Part shown: piece by piece, positions 53,129-60,680 of the stretch
How the letters are laid out: the number at the start of each line of letters is the position of its first letter
How positions within the stretch are numbered: position 1 is the first letter of the stretch
Origin: an uncultured Pedobacter sp.
GTDB taxonomy: Bacteria > Bacteroidota > Bacteroidia > Sphingobacteriales > Sphingobacteriaceae
Assembly: GCF_913776295.1 (NCBI RefSeq)
Contig: NZ_CAJYOJ010000045.1
Coordinates: 1-64,000 of the forward strand
DNA: 64,000 bases
Direction: 5' to 3'
Notes under the pieces: generated by a model
Told to the model about the DNA's origin: nothing
Database searches by the model: none
The model's input: only the letters and a program-made list of their open reading frames with translations
Program-made: the position numbers and the translations under genes

Positions 53129-54115
53129 TTGAAGATATACCATAACCTTTCGGAATTTAAAAAATTAGATAATGCCATTGTTACCATCGGTACTTTTGAT
53201 GGCGTGCATTTCGGACATCAGAAAATCATTAAACAACTGGTGCAAAAGTCAAAGGCCGATCATGGCGAAAGTGTGATATTAACTTTTTTCCCACACCCCA
53301 GAATGATTATTGATCCTGAAAACCAGGATCTGAAAATGATCAATACCATTAACGAAAAAGCGGAAATTTTAAAAGGTTTAGGCGTAGATCATTTGATTAT
53401 TACACCTTTTACCCGCGATTTTTCTAATCAGCTGCCAGAAGATTACATTAAAAACATCTTAGTTGACCATATCGGCACGAAACACATTATTATTGGTTAC
53501 GACCATCGTTTTGGGAAAGACCGCTCTGGCAATTTAGACGTTTTAAAAGCTGCCGGCGCTCATTTCGGCTTTACGGTTGAAGAAATTATGGAGCAGGATA
53601 TCCACGATGTGGCGGTAAGTTCAACCAAAATCCGCCAGGCACTTTTGGCCGGCGATGTTAGCCTGGCAAACGATTACCTCGGCTATCCTTTCTCAATTTT
53701 TGGAAGGGTGATTAAAGGCGATAAAATAGGCAGGACAATTGGCTTCCCAACAGCAAATATCTTTATAGAAGAAACTTACAAACTGATCCCAGGCGATGGT
53801 ATCTATGCGGTTACGGTTGAAATGGAGTCTGAAGTCCGAAGTCCGAAGTCCGAAATACTCAACCCGAAACCCTCAGCCCTAAACCCTCAAGCCTTCAAAG
53901 GTATGGCTTATATCGGGCAAAGGCCGACCATTAACGGGATGACCAGAAATATTGAGGTTAATATTTTCGATTTTAACCGGGAAATTTATGGACAGGATAT
54001 TAAAATGAATTTCTTAAAATTTCTTCGCCACGATGTAAAATTTACCGGATTAGAAGCTTTAACTGTTCAGTTACAAAAAGATAAGGAAGCTACTTTAGCT
54101 TATTTTGGCGGTTAA
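53129..54115 (+). CDS. ribF: Bifunctional riboflavin kinase/FAD synthetase
   Basis: Converts riboflavin to FMN and then FAD. N-terminal FAD synthetase domain: TIGTFDGVHFGHQKII, GYDHRFGKDRSGN, and SSTKIRQALLAGDV. C-terminal riboflavin kinase domain: KGDKIGRTIGFPTANI and MTRNIEVNIFDFNREIYG. Between IYAVTVEM and FKGMAYIGQRPT, residues about 233-255 (SEVRSPKSEILNPKPSALNPQ) are encoded by word repeats, in a loop between strands of the kinase domain. The frame stays open, and the family normally has only a few residues here. The start is TTG at 53129. Confidence 0.95.
   Translation: MKIYHNLSEFKKLDNAIVTIGTFDGVHFGHQKIIKQLVQKSKADHGESVILTFFPHPRMIIDPENQDLKMINTINEKAEILKGLGVDHLIITPFTRDFSNQLPEDYIKNILVDHIGTKHIIIGYDHRFGKDRSGNLDVLKAAGAHFGFTVEEIMEQDIHDVAVSSTKIRQALLAGDVSLANDYLGYPFSIFGRVIKGDKIGRTIGFPTANIFIEETYKLIPGDGIYAVTVEMESEVRSPKSEILNPKPSALNPQAFKGMAYIGQRPTINGMTRNIEVNIFDFNREIYGQDIKMNFLKFLRHDVKFTGLEALTVQLQKDKEATLAYFGG
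53826..53893 (+). repeat. AGTCCGAAGTCC and AACCCTAAACCC words inside ribF
   Basis: AGTCTGAAGTCCGAAGTCC and one more AGTCCGAA are followed by CAACCCGAAACCCTCAGCCC and TAAACCCTCAAGCC. Thus two word families, one shared with ispG and leuS and one shared with the riboswitch arm, sit side by side in a coding loop. The length (about 68 bp) keeps the frame. Confidence 0.85.
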
Positions 54116-54117
54116 TC

Positions 54118-54516
54118 TTACAGCGGATATAAACTTAAATCAGTAATAAATTTAAAATCTTTCACATTATAAGAAAACAACTTTAGTTTGGTTTTAAGAA
54201 CTGTAGCAGCGATTAGTGCGTCAGCTAAAGCGAGTCCATGGCTTAATTTATAGTTTTGTATTAGGTTAATTGCAGTTAAGTTTATCCTTTCATTAATTAA
54301 CACAATACTAAATCTGCTTAGCTTTTTGTTGATAATATGAAGATCTGACTTGTTTGTCGCCCCAAACAATAACTCCATTTTAGTAATGGATGAAATAATA
54401 TTATCTAATCCGATATCTCTTTCAAGCAACACTGTAGTAGATCCATTACGGCTATTATTTTTATCAAAATAATCTATCAATACATCCGTATCACAAATTA
54501 TTTTTTCCGTTCCCAT
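54118..54516 (-). CDS. PIN-domain toxin, VapC-like
   Basis: A 132-residue PIN RNase: CDTDVLIDYFDKN (first Asp), SSITKMELLFGA (Glu), LALADALIAATVLKTKLKLFSYN (third Asp) and NVKDFKFI (fourth). All four acidic positions are present, so it looks active. The ATG at 54516 lies within the last codons of the upstream antitoxin frame (19-bp overlap), the usual layout. Its antitoxin is interrupted (see 54498-54749). It converges on ribF, with stop codons 2 bp apart. Confidence 0.87.
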   Translation of the reverse strand: MGTEKIICDTDVLIDYFDKNNSRNGSTTVLLERDIGLDNIISSITKMELLFGATNKSDLHIINKKLSRFSIVLINERINLTAINLIQNYKLSHGLALADALIAATVLKTKLKLFSYNVKDFKFITDLSLYPL

Positions 54517-54749
54517 GCAATTTCTCTAAGTTGTTTTGCACTTAAATTCTTATCTGTAAACACATCATGCAATTGGGAAATATCTATGGACTTATCTCCT
54601 TCTATTATTGGAATACCATTGATTTCTCTCTCATTTTCTTTTGCGGCCATAGCACTAGTTTAATCAATAGAAAAATTCAAATATTTACCTAATTCTCTCA
54701 ATGCTGCCAAGGTTTTATTGCTCTTATATTTTACGGTTACTTCTTTCAT
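54498..54749 (-). pseudogene. Antitoxin of the PIN toxin, interrupted by TAA
   Basis: Minus-strand frame from ATG at 54749: MKEVTVKYKSNKTLAALREL, then GKYLNFSID, then TAA at 54660-54662 after 29 residues. The same frame goes on, with an ATG at 54650, as MAAKENEREINGIPIIEG, DKSIDISQLHDVFTDKNLSA and KQLREIAWERKK, ending at 54498. The complete frame would be 83 codons, a normal antitoxin length, and its two halves read like DNA-binding and toxin-binding parts. Restart at 54650 would give a 50-residue C-terminal fragment. Each piece is below usual annotation limits. Confidence 0.75.
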
Positions 54750-54844
54750 TAGATTTGGATTTTAGAAATCGCTTAACCTGCTTTACACAAATTTAATCAA
54801 TATTTTCCTTCCGAAAAAGCCTTATTTTAGCTATATTAGCGGCA

Positions 54845-55198
54845 ATGAGGCTTTTTTACATCATTTTATTTCTATCCCTTTCCATAAATTTTGCAGGTGC
54901 AGCATCACAGAAAAACAGAAATGAGGTGCAATCAAAATACACAAAAATAAGTTTTGTTACGAAGAAAAAGATCATCAAGCAACACTTCGGTTTTAATCAG
55001 GATAACGAAAGCCTGCAAAAAGATTTTATCAATATTTCCTCTGTAAAAATATCTTTCAGTGCTTTTGTTCTGATCACTTTTTTGCTATTTCTTCTTCTTA
55101 AGAACAAAACCAACCATACCAAAGTTATAATCAAAAGATTAAAGTATAATTATTGGTGCTTGTTTAAGATGCTCTATCCAAAACACGTTTTTTGGTAA
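54845..55198 (+). CDS. Small exported protein with one membrane helix
   Basis: A 117-residue protein not recognised. It has a signal peptide (MRLFYIILFLSLSINFAGAA), a basic extracytoplasmic part of about 45 residues, one membrane helix (SFSAFVLITFLLFLLLK), and a basic, aromatic C-terminal tail (IKRLKYNYWCLFKMLYPKHVFW) facing the cytoplasm. It lies 93 bp before the antiporter gene on the same strand. Confidence 0.6.
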   Translation: MRLFYIILFLSLSINFAGAASQKNRNEVQSKYTKISFVTKKKIIKQHFGFNQDNESLQKDFINISSVKISFSAFVLITFLLFLLLKNKTNHTKVIIKRLKYNYWCLFKMLYPKHVFW

Positions 55199-55291
55199 AT
55201 CAAACAATCATATGGCTGCCAGCGATTATCACCATTGGCCGTTGCCTCAGCCGAATTTAAAATTTTTAGTTTTTAATATTTTAAAAATCAA

Positions 55292-57508
55292 ATGATTCAT
55301 TTACCAGATTTAATTGCCGATTTAGGATTAATACTCGCTGCTGCAGGTATAACAACATTATTATTTAAAAAAATTAAACAGCCACTCGTACTAGGCTATA
55401 TATTGGCTGGCTTAATGGTTGGTCCGCATTTCAGTTTTCTGCCAACAGTAACCGACCAGAAAAGCATAACCATTTGGGCCGAAATAGGTGTCATATTTCT
55501 TTTATTCAGTTTAGGTTTAGAATTTAGTTTTAAAAAGCTGGTCAAAGTTGGCGGTTCTTCTTCAATTACTGCCATTGTTGAAGTGCTGTTTATGCTTTTA
55601 ATTGGCTATGCAGCTGGTTCACTGATGGGCTGGAATACAATGGATAGCATCTTCCTTGGCGGGATCTTATCCGTATCTTCCACAACGATTATCATCCGGG
55701 CTTTTGAGGAACTTGGCGTAAAACATAAGAAATTCGCAGGACTGGTTTTTGGTGTGCTGATTGTGGAAGATTTAGTTGCCATTTTGTTACTGGTACTCCT
55801 TTCTACATTAGCGGTAAGTCAGCAATTTGCTGGTTCAGAAATGCTCATTTCGATATTAAAGCTTGCCTTTTTTCTCGTATTATGGTTTTTAGCAGGCATT
55901 TTCCTCATTCCAACCTTCTTAAAAGCTACGCGAAAATTAATGAACGATGAAACCATGTTGGTGGTTTCCCTGGCTTTGTGCCTGGTTATGGTATTGCTGG
56001 CGGTAAAAGTTGGTTTTTCTCCCGCACTTGGCGCATTTATTATGGGGTCGATCTTAGCTGAAACGACCCAGGCTGAAAAAATAGAGCACCTGACAAAGTC
56101 TGTTAAAGATTTGTTTGCCGCGGTTTTCTTTGTTTCTGTGGGTATGTTAATTGATCCTAAAGTTTTGGTTGATTATGCATTTCCGATTCTTATTGTTACC
56201 CTCGCTACAATAGTTGGTAAATTGATCAGCAGCTCCCTAGGTGCTTTATTATCCGGTCAGCCTTTAAAAACATCTGTACAGGCGGGAATGAGCCTTGCAC
56301 AAATCGGCGAATTCTCATTCATCATAGCCACACTGGGTTTAACATTGAAGGTTACCAGCGAATTTCTTTATCCGATTGCCGTAGCAGCCTCAGCCATCAC
56401 CACTTTTACCACGCCCTATTTAATCAAGTCATCAGAAAGTTTTTATAACTTTTTAAACCGGGTTTTACCACAAAAATGGTTAGATGGGATTCAGAGATAT
56501 AGTTCCAGTACCGCAGGAATTACAACACTAAGCGATTGGAAAATCCTGTTACGTTCTTATATCTTTAACACCATTATCCACTCCGTAATTATTATTGCCA
56601 TTATTTTTCTTACCTCAAGGTTTTTACAGCCTTTTATGGTAAAAAATATCACCAACGGTCTGCCTTCCATCTTAATCAGTGTTGCGCTTTCGTTTATTTT
56701 AATGTCCCCCTTTCTTTGGGCGCTTTCTATTCGCCGGATCCAGAAAACCGCTTACTCCCACCTATGGTTAAATAAAAAATATACGCGCGGTCCACTGATT
56801 GCTATTGAGTTTTTCAGGATTGCACTCGGCATATTTTTCGTCGGATTTTTGATGTATGAGTTTTTTGATACATGGGTTGCAGCGATGATTGCTTTGGTTT
56901 TAATTGTGCTGGGAATGGTTATCTTCTCCAGAAAACTGCAATCGTTTTACGATAAACTGGAACGCCGTTTTATCCGGAATTTAAATGCCAGGGAAAATCA
57001 AAAACCGGATATTTTACCTTGGGATACCCATCTTACCGAGCTTAAGGTATCACCCGAATCGGAAGTGGTTGGAAAAACGCTGAACGAACTAATGATCAGG
57101 GAAAAATATGGGGTAAATATTGCCTTAATTGAACGTGGTAGAAATAATATCCCGACACCGGGCAGAGATGAGCGGCTTTATCCACATGATAAGCTGTTAC
57201 TGATTGGTGCAGACGACCAACTTGCAGCGGTTAAATCACTTTTGGAAGTTAACGCTCCGGAAATAACCGCAGAAAATAATTTCCCGGATAAAGAAATGTC
57301 CCTGCAAAAAGTTGTTGTTCATAATGAATCGCCTGTGTATGGCATGAGCATCAGAAATGCTGGTATCCGCGAAAAAGCGCAGGCTTTAATTGTAGGTATA
57401 GAAAGAGGAGCTGAACGCATCTTAAACCCTTCGTCGGATTTTGTGTTTGATAACGGCGATGTAATCTGGATTGTAGGGAACAATAAGAAGATTAAGGAGG
57501 TTATATAG
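55292..57508 (+). CDS. Kef-type cation/proton antiporter with TrkA-C domains
   Basis: A 738-residue CPA2 family transporter. The N-terminal antiporter domain (about 1-395) shows KIKQPLVLGYILAGLMVGP, IFLLFSLGLEFSF, GVLIVEDLVAILLLVLLS and SPALGAFIMGSILAET. A second set of membrane helices follows (about 430-560). The C-terminus holds two TrkA-C-type ligand-binding domains (LTELKVSPESEVVGKTLNEL, about 585-650, and VVHNESPVYGMSIRNAGI, about 668-738). No TrkA-N (NAD-binding) domain is present, unlike KefB/KefC. It probably exchanges potassium or sodium for protons; the ion is unknown. Confidence 0.9.
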   Translation: MIHLPDLIADLGLILAAAGITTLLFKKIKQPLVLGYILAGLMVGPHFSFLPTVTDQKSITIWAEIGVIFLLFSLGLEFSFKKLVKVGGSSSITAIVEVLFMLLIGYAAGSLMGWNTMDSIFLGGILSVSSTTIIIRAFEELGVKHKKFAGLVFGVLIVEDLVAILLLVLLSTLAVSQQFAGSEMLISILKLAFFLVLWFLAGIFLIPTFLKATRKLMNDETMLVVSLALCLVMVLLAVKVGFSPALGAFIMGSILAETTQAEKIEHLTKSVKDLFAAVFFVSVGMLIDPKVLVDYAFPILIVTLATIVGKLISSSLGALLSGQPLKTSVQAGMSLAQIGEFSFIIATLGLTLKVTSEFLYPIAVAASAITTFTTPYLIKSSESFYNFLNRVLPQKWLDGIQRYSSSTAGITTLSDWKILLRSYIFNTIIHSVIIIAIIFLTSRFLQPFMVKNITNGLPSILISVALSFILMSPFLWALSIRRIQKTAYSHLWLNKKYTRGPLIAIEFFRIALGIFFVGFLMYEFFDTWVAAMIALVLIVLGMVIFSRKLQSFYDKLERRFIRNLNARENQKPDILPWDTHLTELKVSPESEVVGKTLNELMIREKYGVNIALIERGRNNIPTPGRDERLYPHDKLLLIGADDQLAAVKSLLEVNAPEITAENNFPDKEMSLQKVVVHNESPVYGMSIRNAGIREKAQALIVGIERGAERILNPSSDFVFDNGDVIWIVGNNKKIKEVI

Positions 57509-57516
57509 ATTAGTCA

Positions 57517-57572
57517 GAAGTTATTAGTTTGAAGTCCGGAGTCTATTAGCTGAAGACTTTTGACTAATGACT
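57517..57572. repeat. Intergenic word repeats before the DUF2157 gene
   Basis: TTGAAGTCCGGAGTCTATT lies between TAGTCAGAAGTTATTAG and GACTTTTGACTAATGACTAA. It contains the same AGTCCGGAGTC word as ispG and leuS. The last part supplies the -33 box of the next promoter. Confidence 0.65.
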
Positions 57573-57588
57573 AAAAAGCATATCTTCG
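57559..57588 (+). promoter_or_regulatory. Promoter of the DUF2157 gene
   Basis: -33 TTTG (57559-57562), 18-bp spacer, -7-like TATCTTCG (57581-57588; one mismatch from TAnnTTTG). The spacing is identical to that of the helicase promoter. The -33 box lies in repeat-word sequence. Confidence 0.55.
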
Positions 57589-57603
57589 TGTATAACCAAA
57601 ACT

Positions 57604-58638
57604 ATGAAAGTTGATAGAGAAAAGAGTGAGTTTCTTGACGATATGATTGAGCAGTGGCAAATTGACGGCATAATTGATCATGAAACAGGCGATAAACTCC
57701 GTAAAAGTTATGAAGCCAAGAACTTCGATTGGTTGCGCCTGGCACAGTATGCTTTTTGGGTAGCCCTGGCTTGTGGGTTTATTGCACTTGGATCACTCCT
57801 TATTGACAATTCTATCCTAAACTATTTAAAGCGGGTTTACAATACGCCCAACATTGTGATAGCTATTGTTTCAGGCGGATTGGCGGGCTGGCTTTACATC
57901 TTAGGCTTTCGGCGAAAAAAGAAACTCGCACATTTAAAGTTCAGCAATGAGGCCATTGTGTTCGCAGCCATTTTACTCACGGCAAATGCCATCGCTTATT
58001 TTGGGAAGGCAGTTGATAATGGCTCAGGCAATTTCTCTATCCTGATTTTAATATCTGTTTTTATTTATGGGGCTTTAGGTTATGTCTTCAACTCGCGTTT
58101 GATCTGGATTTTTGCCTTAATTTCCCTGGGTGCCTGGTTTGGCACAGAAACAGGTTATTTAAGCCGTTGGAATTATTATTTCCTAGGTATGAATTATCCT
58201 TTGCGTTTTGTGCTGTTTGGTGCTACATTAACCGTAGCGTCGTTCATGATGAAGGCTTTCCCTAAAACACAAAATTTCTTTCAGGTTACCTATATCGCGG
58301 GCATGGTTTATTTGTTTGTATCGCTTTGGGCATTATCGGTATTTGGTAACTTTGCCAATCTGGAAGAATGGTACCAGGTAAGGCAATTAAGTTTATTTTA
58401 CTGGGCTTTAATTTCTGCCGCAGTTTGTGTAGCCAGTACACTCTTTGGCTTAAAGTATCACGATGATATTGCCCGTGAATTTGGGATTACCTTTCTGTTC
58501 ATTAATCTTTACACCCGATATTTCGAATATTTTTGGGATAGCTGGCACAAAGCTTTATTCTTCTCTGTTTTAGCGGCTTCTTTTTGGTTGATTGGCAGAA
58601 AAGCAGAGAAAATTTGGAATGTGGAGTTTTTGAAGTGA
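57604..58638 (+). CDS. DUF2157-type membrane protein
   Basis: A 344-residue protein. The N-terminus (LDDMIEQWQIDGIIDHETGDKLRKSYE) is the soluble DUF2157-like helical part, and about nine or ten membrane segments follow from residue 48 on. A similar arrangement occurs in many uncharacterised Bacteroidota membrane proteins. Function is unknown. It is monocistronic, with a probable promoter at 57559-57588, and is followed by a repeat-rich gap. Confidence 0.75.
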   Translation: MKVDREKSEFLDDMIEQWQIDGIIDHETGDKLRKSYEAKNFDWLRLAQYAFWVALACGFIALGSLLIDNSILNYLKRVYNTPNIVIAIVSGGLAGWLYILGFRRKKKLAHLKFSNEAIVFAAILLTANAIAYFGKAVDNGSGNFSILILISVFIYGALGYVFNSRLIWIFALISLGAWFGTETGYLSRWNYYFLGMNYPLRFVLFGATLTVASFMMKAFPKTQNFFQVTYIAGMVYLFVSLWALSVFGNFANLEEWYQVRQLSLFYWALISAAVCVASTLFGLKYHDDIAREFGITFLFINLYTRYFEYFWDSWHKALFFSVLAASFWLIGRKAEKIWNVEFLK

Positions 58639-58814
58639 CTGTAATAACTGAATAGATTGCTTCACGCTCTCCTCAATGGCCCACCGCTTCGGTTTGCAAT
58701 GATGTACTTTAGTTCCCTAATATCAGTCATTGCGAGATGGTTTGTTCAGCCGGCGAAGAGGCTGTCTCAGAAATGATTTTGGAGATTTTTGGCAGAATAA
58801 TATTTTAAAAGGGC

Positions 58815-58934
58815 GTCATTCCCGTGAAAACGGGAACCACGAAGTGCTCAGCGAAGCTAATCTTAATGCGATAGAACAGCAACTAAATAAGTCCATACCA
58901 AAGCATTAAGATGCCCAGTCAAGCTGAGCATGAC
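58815..58934. repeat. GTCATT...CATGAC inverted-repeat element
   Basis: Ends GTCATTCCC (58815) and CATGAC (58934); inside, ATCTTAATGC (58860-58869) and GCATTAAGAT (58903-58912) are perfect inverted copies, with CTCAGC / GCTGAG further out. A related GCTGTCTCAGAAATGA word at 58757 recalls the GCTGTATCATAA end of the element at 37475. Diverged ATTGCTTC / CATTGCGAG pieces fill 58655-58735. No gene is seen in 58639-59136. Confidence 0.65.
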
Positions 58935-59136
58935 GACATACCCAAATTTAATTCCTGCTATTATTTAATCTGTTATTTCGAGACAGGCTCACGCAATATA
59001 ATTAGCTATTCTGATACCAAACTTCGTAAGTTAGCAGACCCATCTACTGATTTGAAAACGTCAGACAGTGTCTGCTGAATTGAAAGCATCCGAATTTCCG
59101 AGATGGTGTTTAGGAAATATAAATGAATTAAAATCT

Positions 59137-59559
59137 ATGAAAATATACCAACAAACCTTAGCCCTAAGGGAGCGCAGAAGAGGCTTCCACATTATTACCA
59201 GTGAGGTTGAAGCTGCCCTGCCACAAATTAGTGAGATAAATACCGGCATTTGCCAGGTGTTTATACAGCACACTTCAGCTTCCCTTACAATTAACGAAAA
59301 TGCCGATCCAACTGTGCGTATGGATTTTGAGATGTTCTTTAATAAAACGGTTAAAGAAAATGACCCCGATTATGAGCACGACTATGAAGGATCAGACGAT
59401 ATGCCTGCACATTTAAAAGCTGCGCTTTTAGGTAGCTCTGTAACTATCCCGATCAGAAATGGCAGGTTAGCACTTGGAACCTGGCAAGGTATTTACCTTT
59501 GCGAACATCGCAAACATGGCGGACAAAGAAGATTATTGATTACGGCCTGGGGTGAATAA
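59137..59559 (+). CDS. yjbQ: YjbQ (UPF0047) family protein
   Basis: A 140-residue cytoplasmic protein. CQVFIQHTSASLTINENADP and GTWQGIYLCEHRKHGG are the conserved UPF0047 motifs, and the His and Asp/Glu residues form the putative metal site. Some members have weak thiamine-phosphate synthase activity, but the physiological role is unsettled. The open frame extends upstream to 59068, but the ATG at 59137 (MKIYQQTLALRERRRGFH) is the family's normal start. It ends one base before the converging yihY paralogue. Confidence 0.92.
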   Translation: MKIYQQTLALRERRRGFHIITSEVEAALPQISEINTGICQVFIQHTSASLTINENADPTVRMDFEMFFNKTVKENDPDYEHDYEGSDDMPAHLKAALLGSSVTIPIRNGRLALGTWQGIYLCEHRKHGGQRRLLITAWGE

Positions 59560-60534
59560 TTATGCCTTATGTACTTCTTCCTTAATTTCAGGATGATTAT
59601 CCTGAATAGATTTACCATCGGTTTCTACTTCAATTTCTTTGGTAGTTACCGCATAATGTGAAGGGTAAATCTCCGAACCGAAAGCAACGGCATAAGCCTT
59701 GGTAAACTCGGCACCAAAATATAAAATGATAGAAGAATAGTAAGTCCACAAAAGTACCACTACTAACGAACCTGTGGCACCATAGGTACTTCCCACATCG
59801 CTTTGCCCAATATAAATGGAGATGGCAAATTTACCGATCATAAACAATACAGCAGTAACTATTGCACCAGCAATTACATCACGCCATTTGATAATTGCAT
59901 CAGGTAGTACCTTAAATATTACACCAAATATTAATGAAATAACCGCAAGGGTTACAAGCTGATTGACAATGTAAAATACAATCACAGATACTTCTGCAAA
60001 TCTGGCCTGTAAACGATTGCTAAAGGCATCTAATACCGAAGTAACGGCCAGTGAAACCAATAATACGAAGCCCAAGCTAATAATAACCGAGAAAGACAAA
60101 AAGCGATTCTGCAACATTTTCACCCAGCCTCTTTTAGGTTTTGGCTTTAATCCCCAAATGGTATTGATAGAATCCTGGATATCACCGAAAACGGTTGTTG
60201 CACCAATTAATAAGGTAATGATACCGATAATTAAAGCAATGGTACTCTTACCATCCAGATAAGCGTTCTTGATCAACTGTTGCAGTGAGACCGCAGATTC
60301 CCTGCCCAGAAAACCTTCCAGTTGGGCGTAAACCTGTCCTTCTGCTATTTCCCTGCCCAGGAATATACCACATAGAGAAATAATCACCACTAATAATGGC
60401 GCCATGGAAAATACGGTATAATAGGCTAATGAGCCACTAAGTTTCGTTACCTTATGATCGTTAAATCCTGTAAACGATGCTTTTAAAACGCCCCATATTC
60501 CTTTTAAAGTGATTTTCCGCTTTTCCATAAACAA
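59560..60534 (-). CDS. YihY/BrkB family inner-membrane protein (second paralogue)
   Basis: A 324-residue paralogue of the protein at 30518. KLSGSLAYYTVFSMAPLLVVIIS, QDSINTIWGLKPKPKRGWVKML and WTYYSSIILYFGAEFTKAYA match closely. Unlike the first copy, which is in the tamB-tamL operon, this one stands alone. Its C-terminal tail (ETDGKSIQDNHPEIKEEVHKA) is polar. Function is unknown and presumably envelope-related. Confidence 0.9.
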   Translation of the reverse strand: MFMEKRKITLKGIWGVLKASFTGFNDHKVTKLSGSLAYYTVFSMAPLLVVIISLCGIFLGREIAEGQVYAQLEGFLGRESAVSLQQLIKNAYLDGKSTIALIIGIITLLIGATTVFGDIQDSINTIWGLKPKPKRGWVKMLQNRFLSFSVIISLGFVLLVSLAVTSVLDAFSNRLQARFAEVSVIVFYIVNQLVTLAVISLIFGVIFKVLPDAIIKWRDVIAGAIVTAVLFMIGKFAISIYIGQSDVGSTYGATGSLVVVLLWTYYSSIILYFGAEFTKAYAVAFGSEIYPSHYAVTTKEIEVETDGKSIQDNHPEIKEEVHKA

Positions 60535-60630
60535 ATTATTTTAGATGAGTTACTCTAATTTAAACTGCTTATTTTTTGAATTGTTTGTAAATTATAAACA
60601 AAGAAGGAGTGAGAATAAATTATCCACACA

Positions 60631-60661
60631 AAAAAAGCTCCTGATTTTGATCGGAGCTTTG
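60631..60661 (-). terminator. Intrinsic terminator of the DUF3887 hydrolase
   Basis: Stem AAAGCTCC / GGAGCTTT with a 10-nt loop, followed on the minus strand by a T-run. It lies 20 bp after the gene's stop codon at 60681. Confidence 0.88.
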
Positions 60662-60680
60662 TTCTTTTAAGTGATTTATG

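Noticed and set aside
59068-59136. N-terminal extension of yjbQ
   Set aside because: Residues before MKIYQQTL are not part of the UPF0047 family and lie in repeat-rich sequence.
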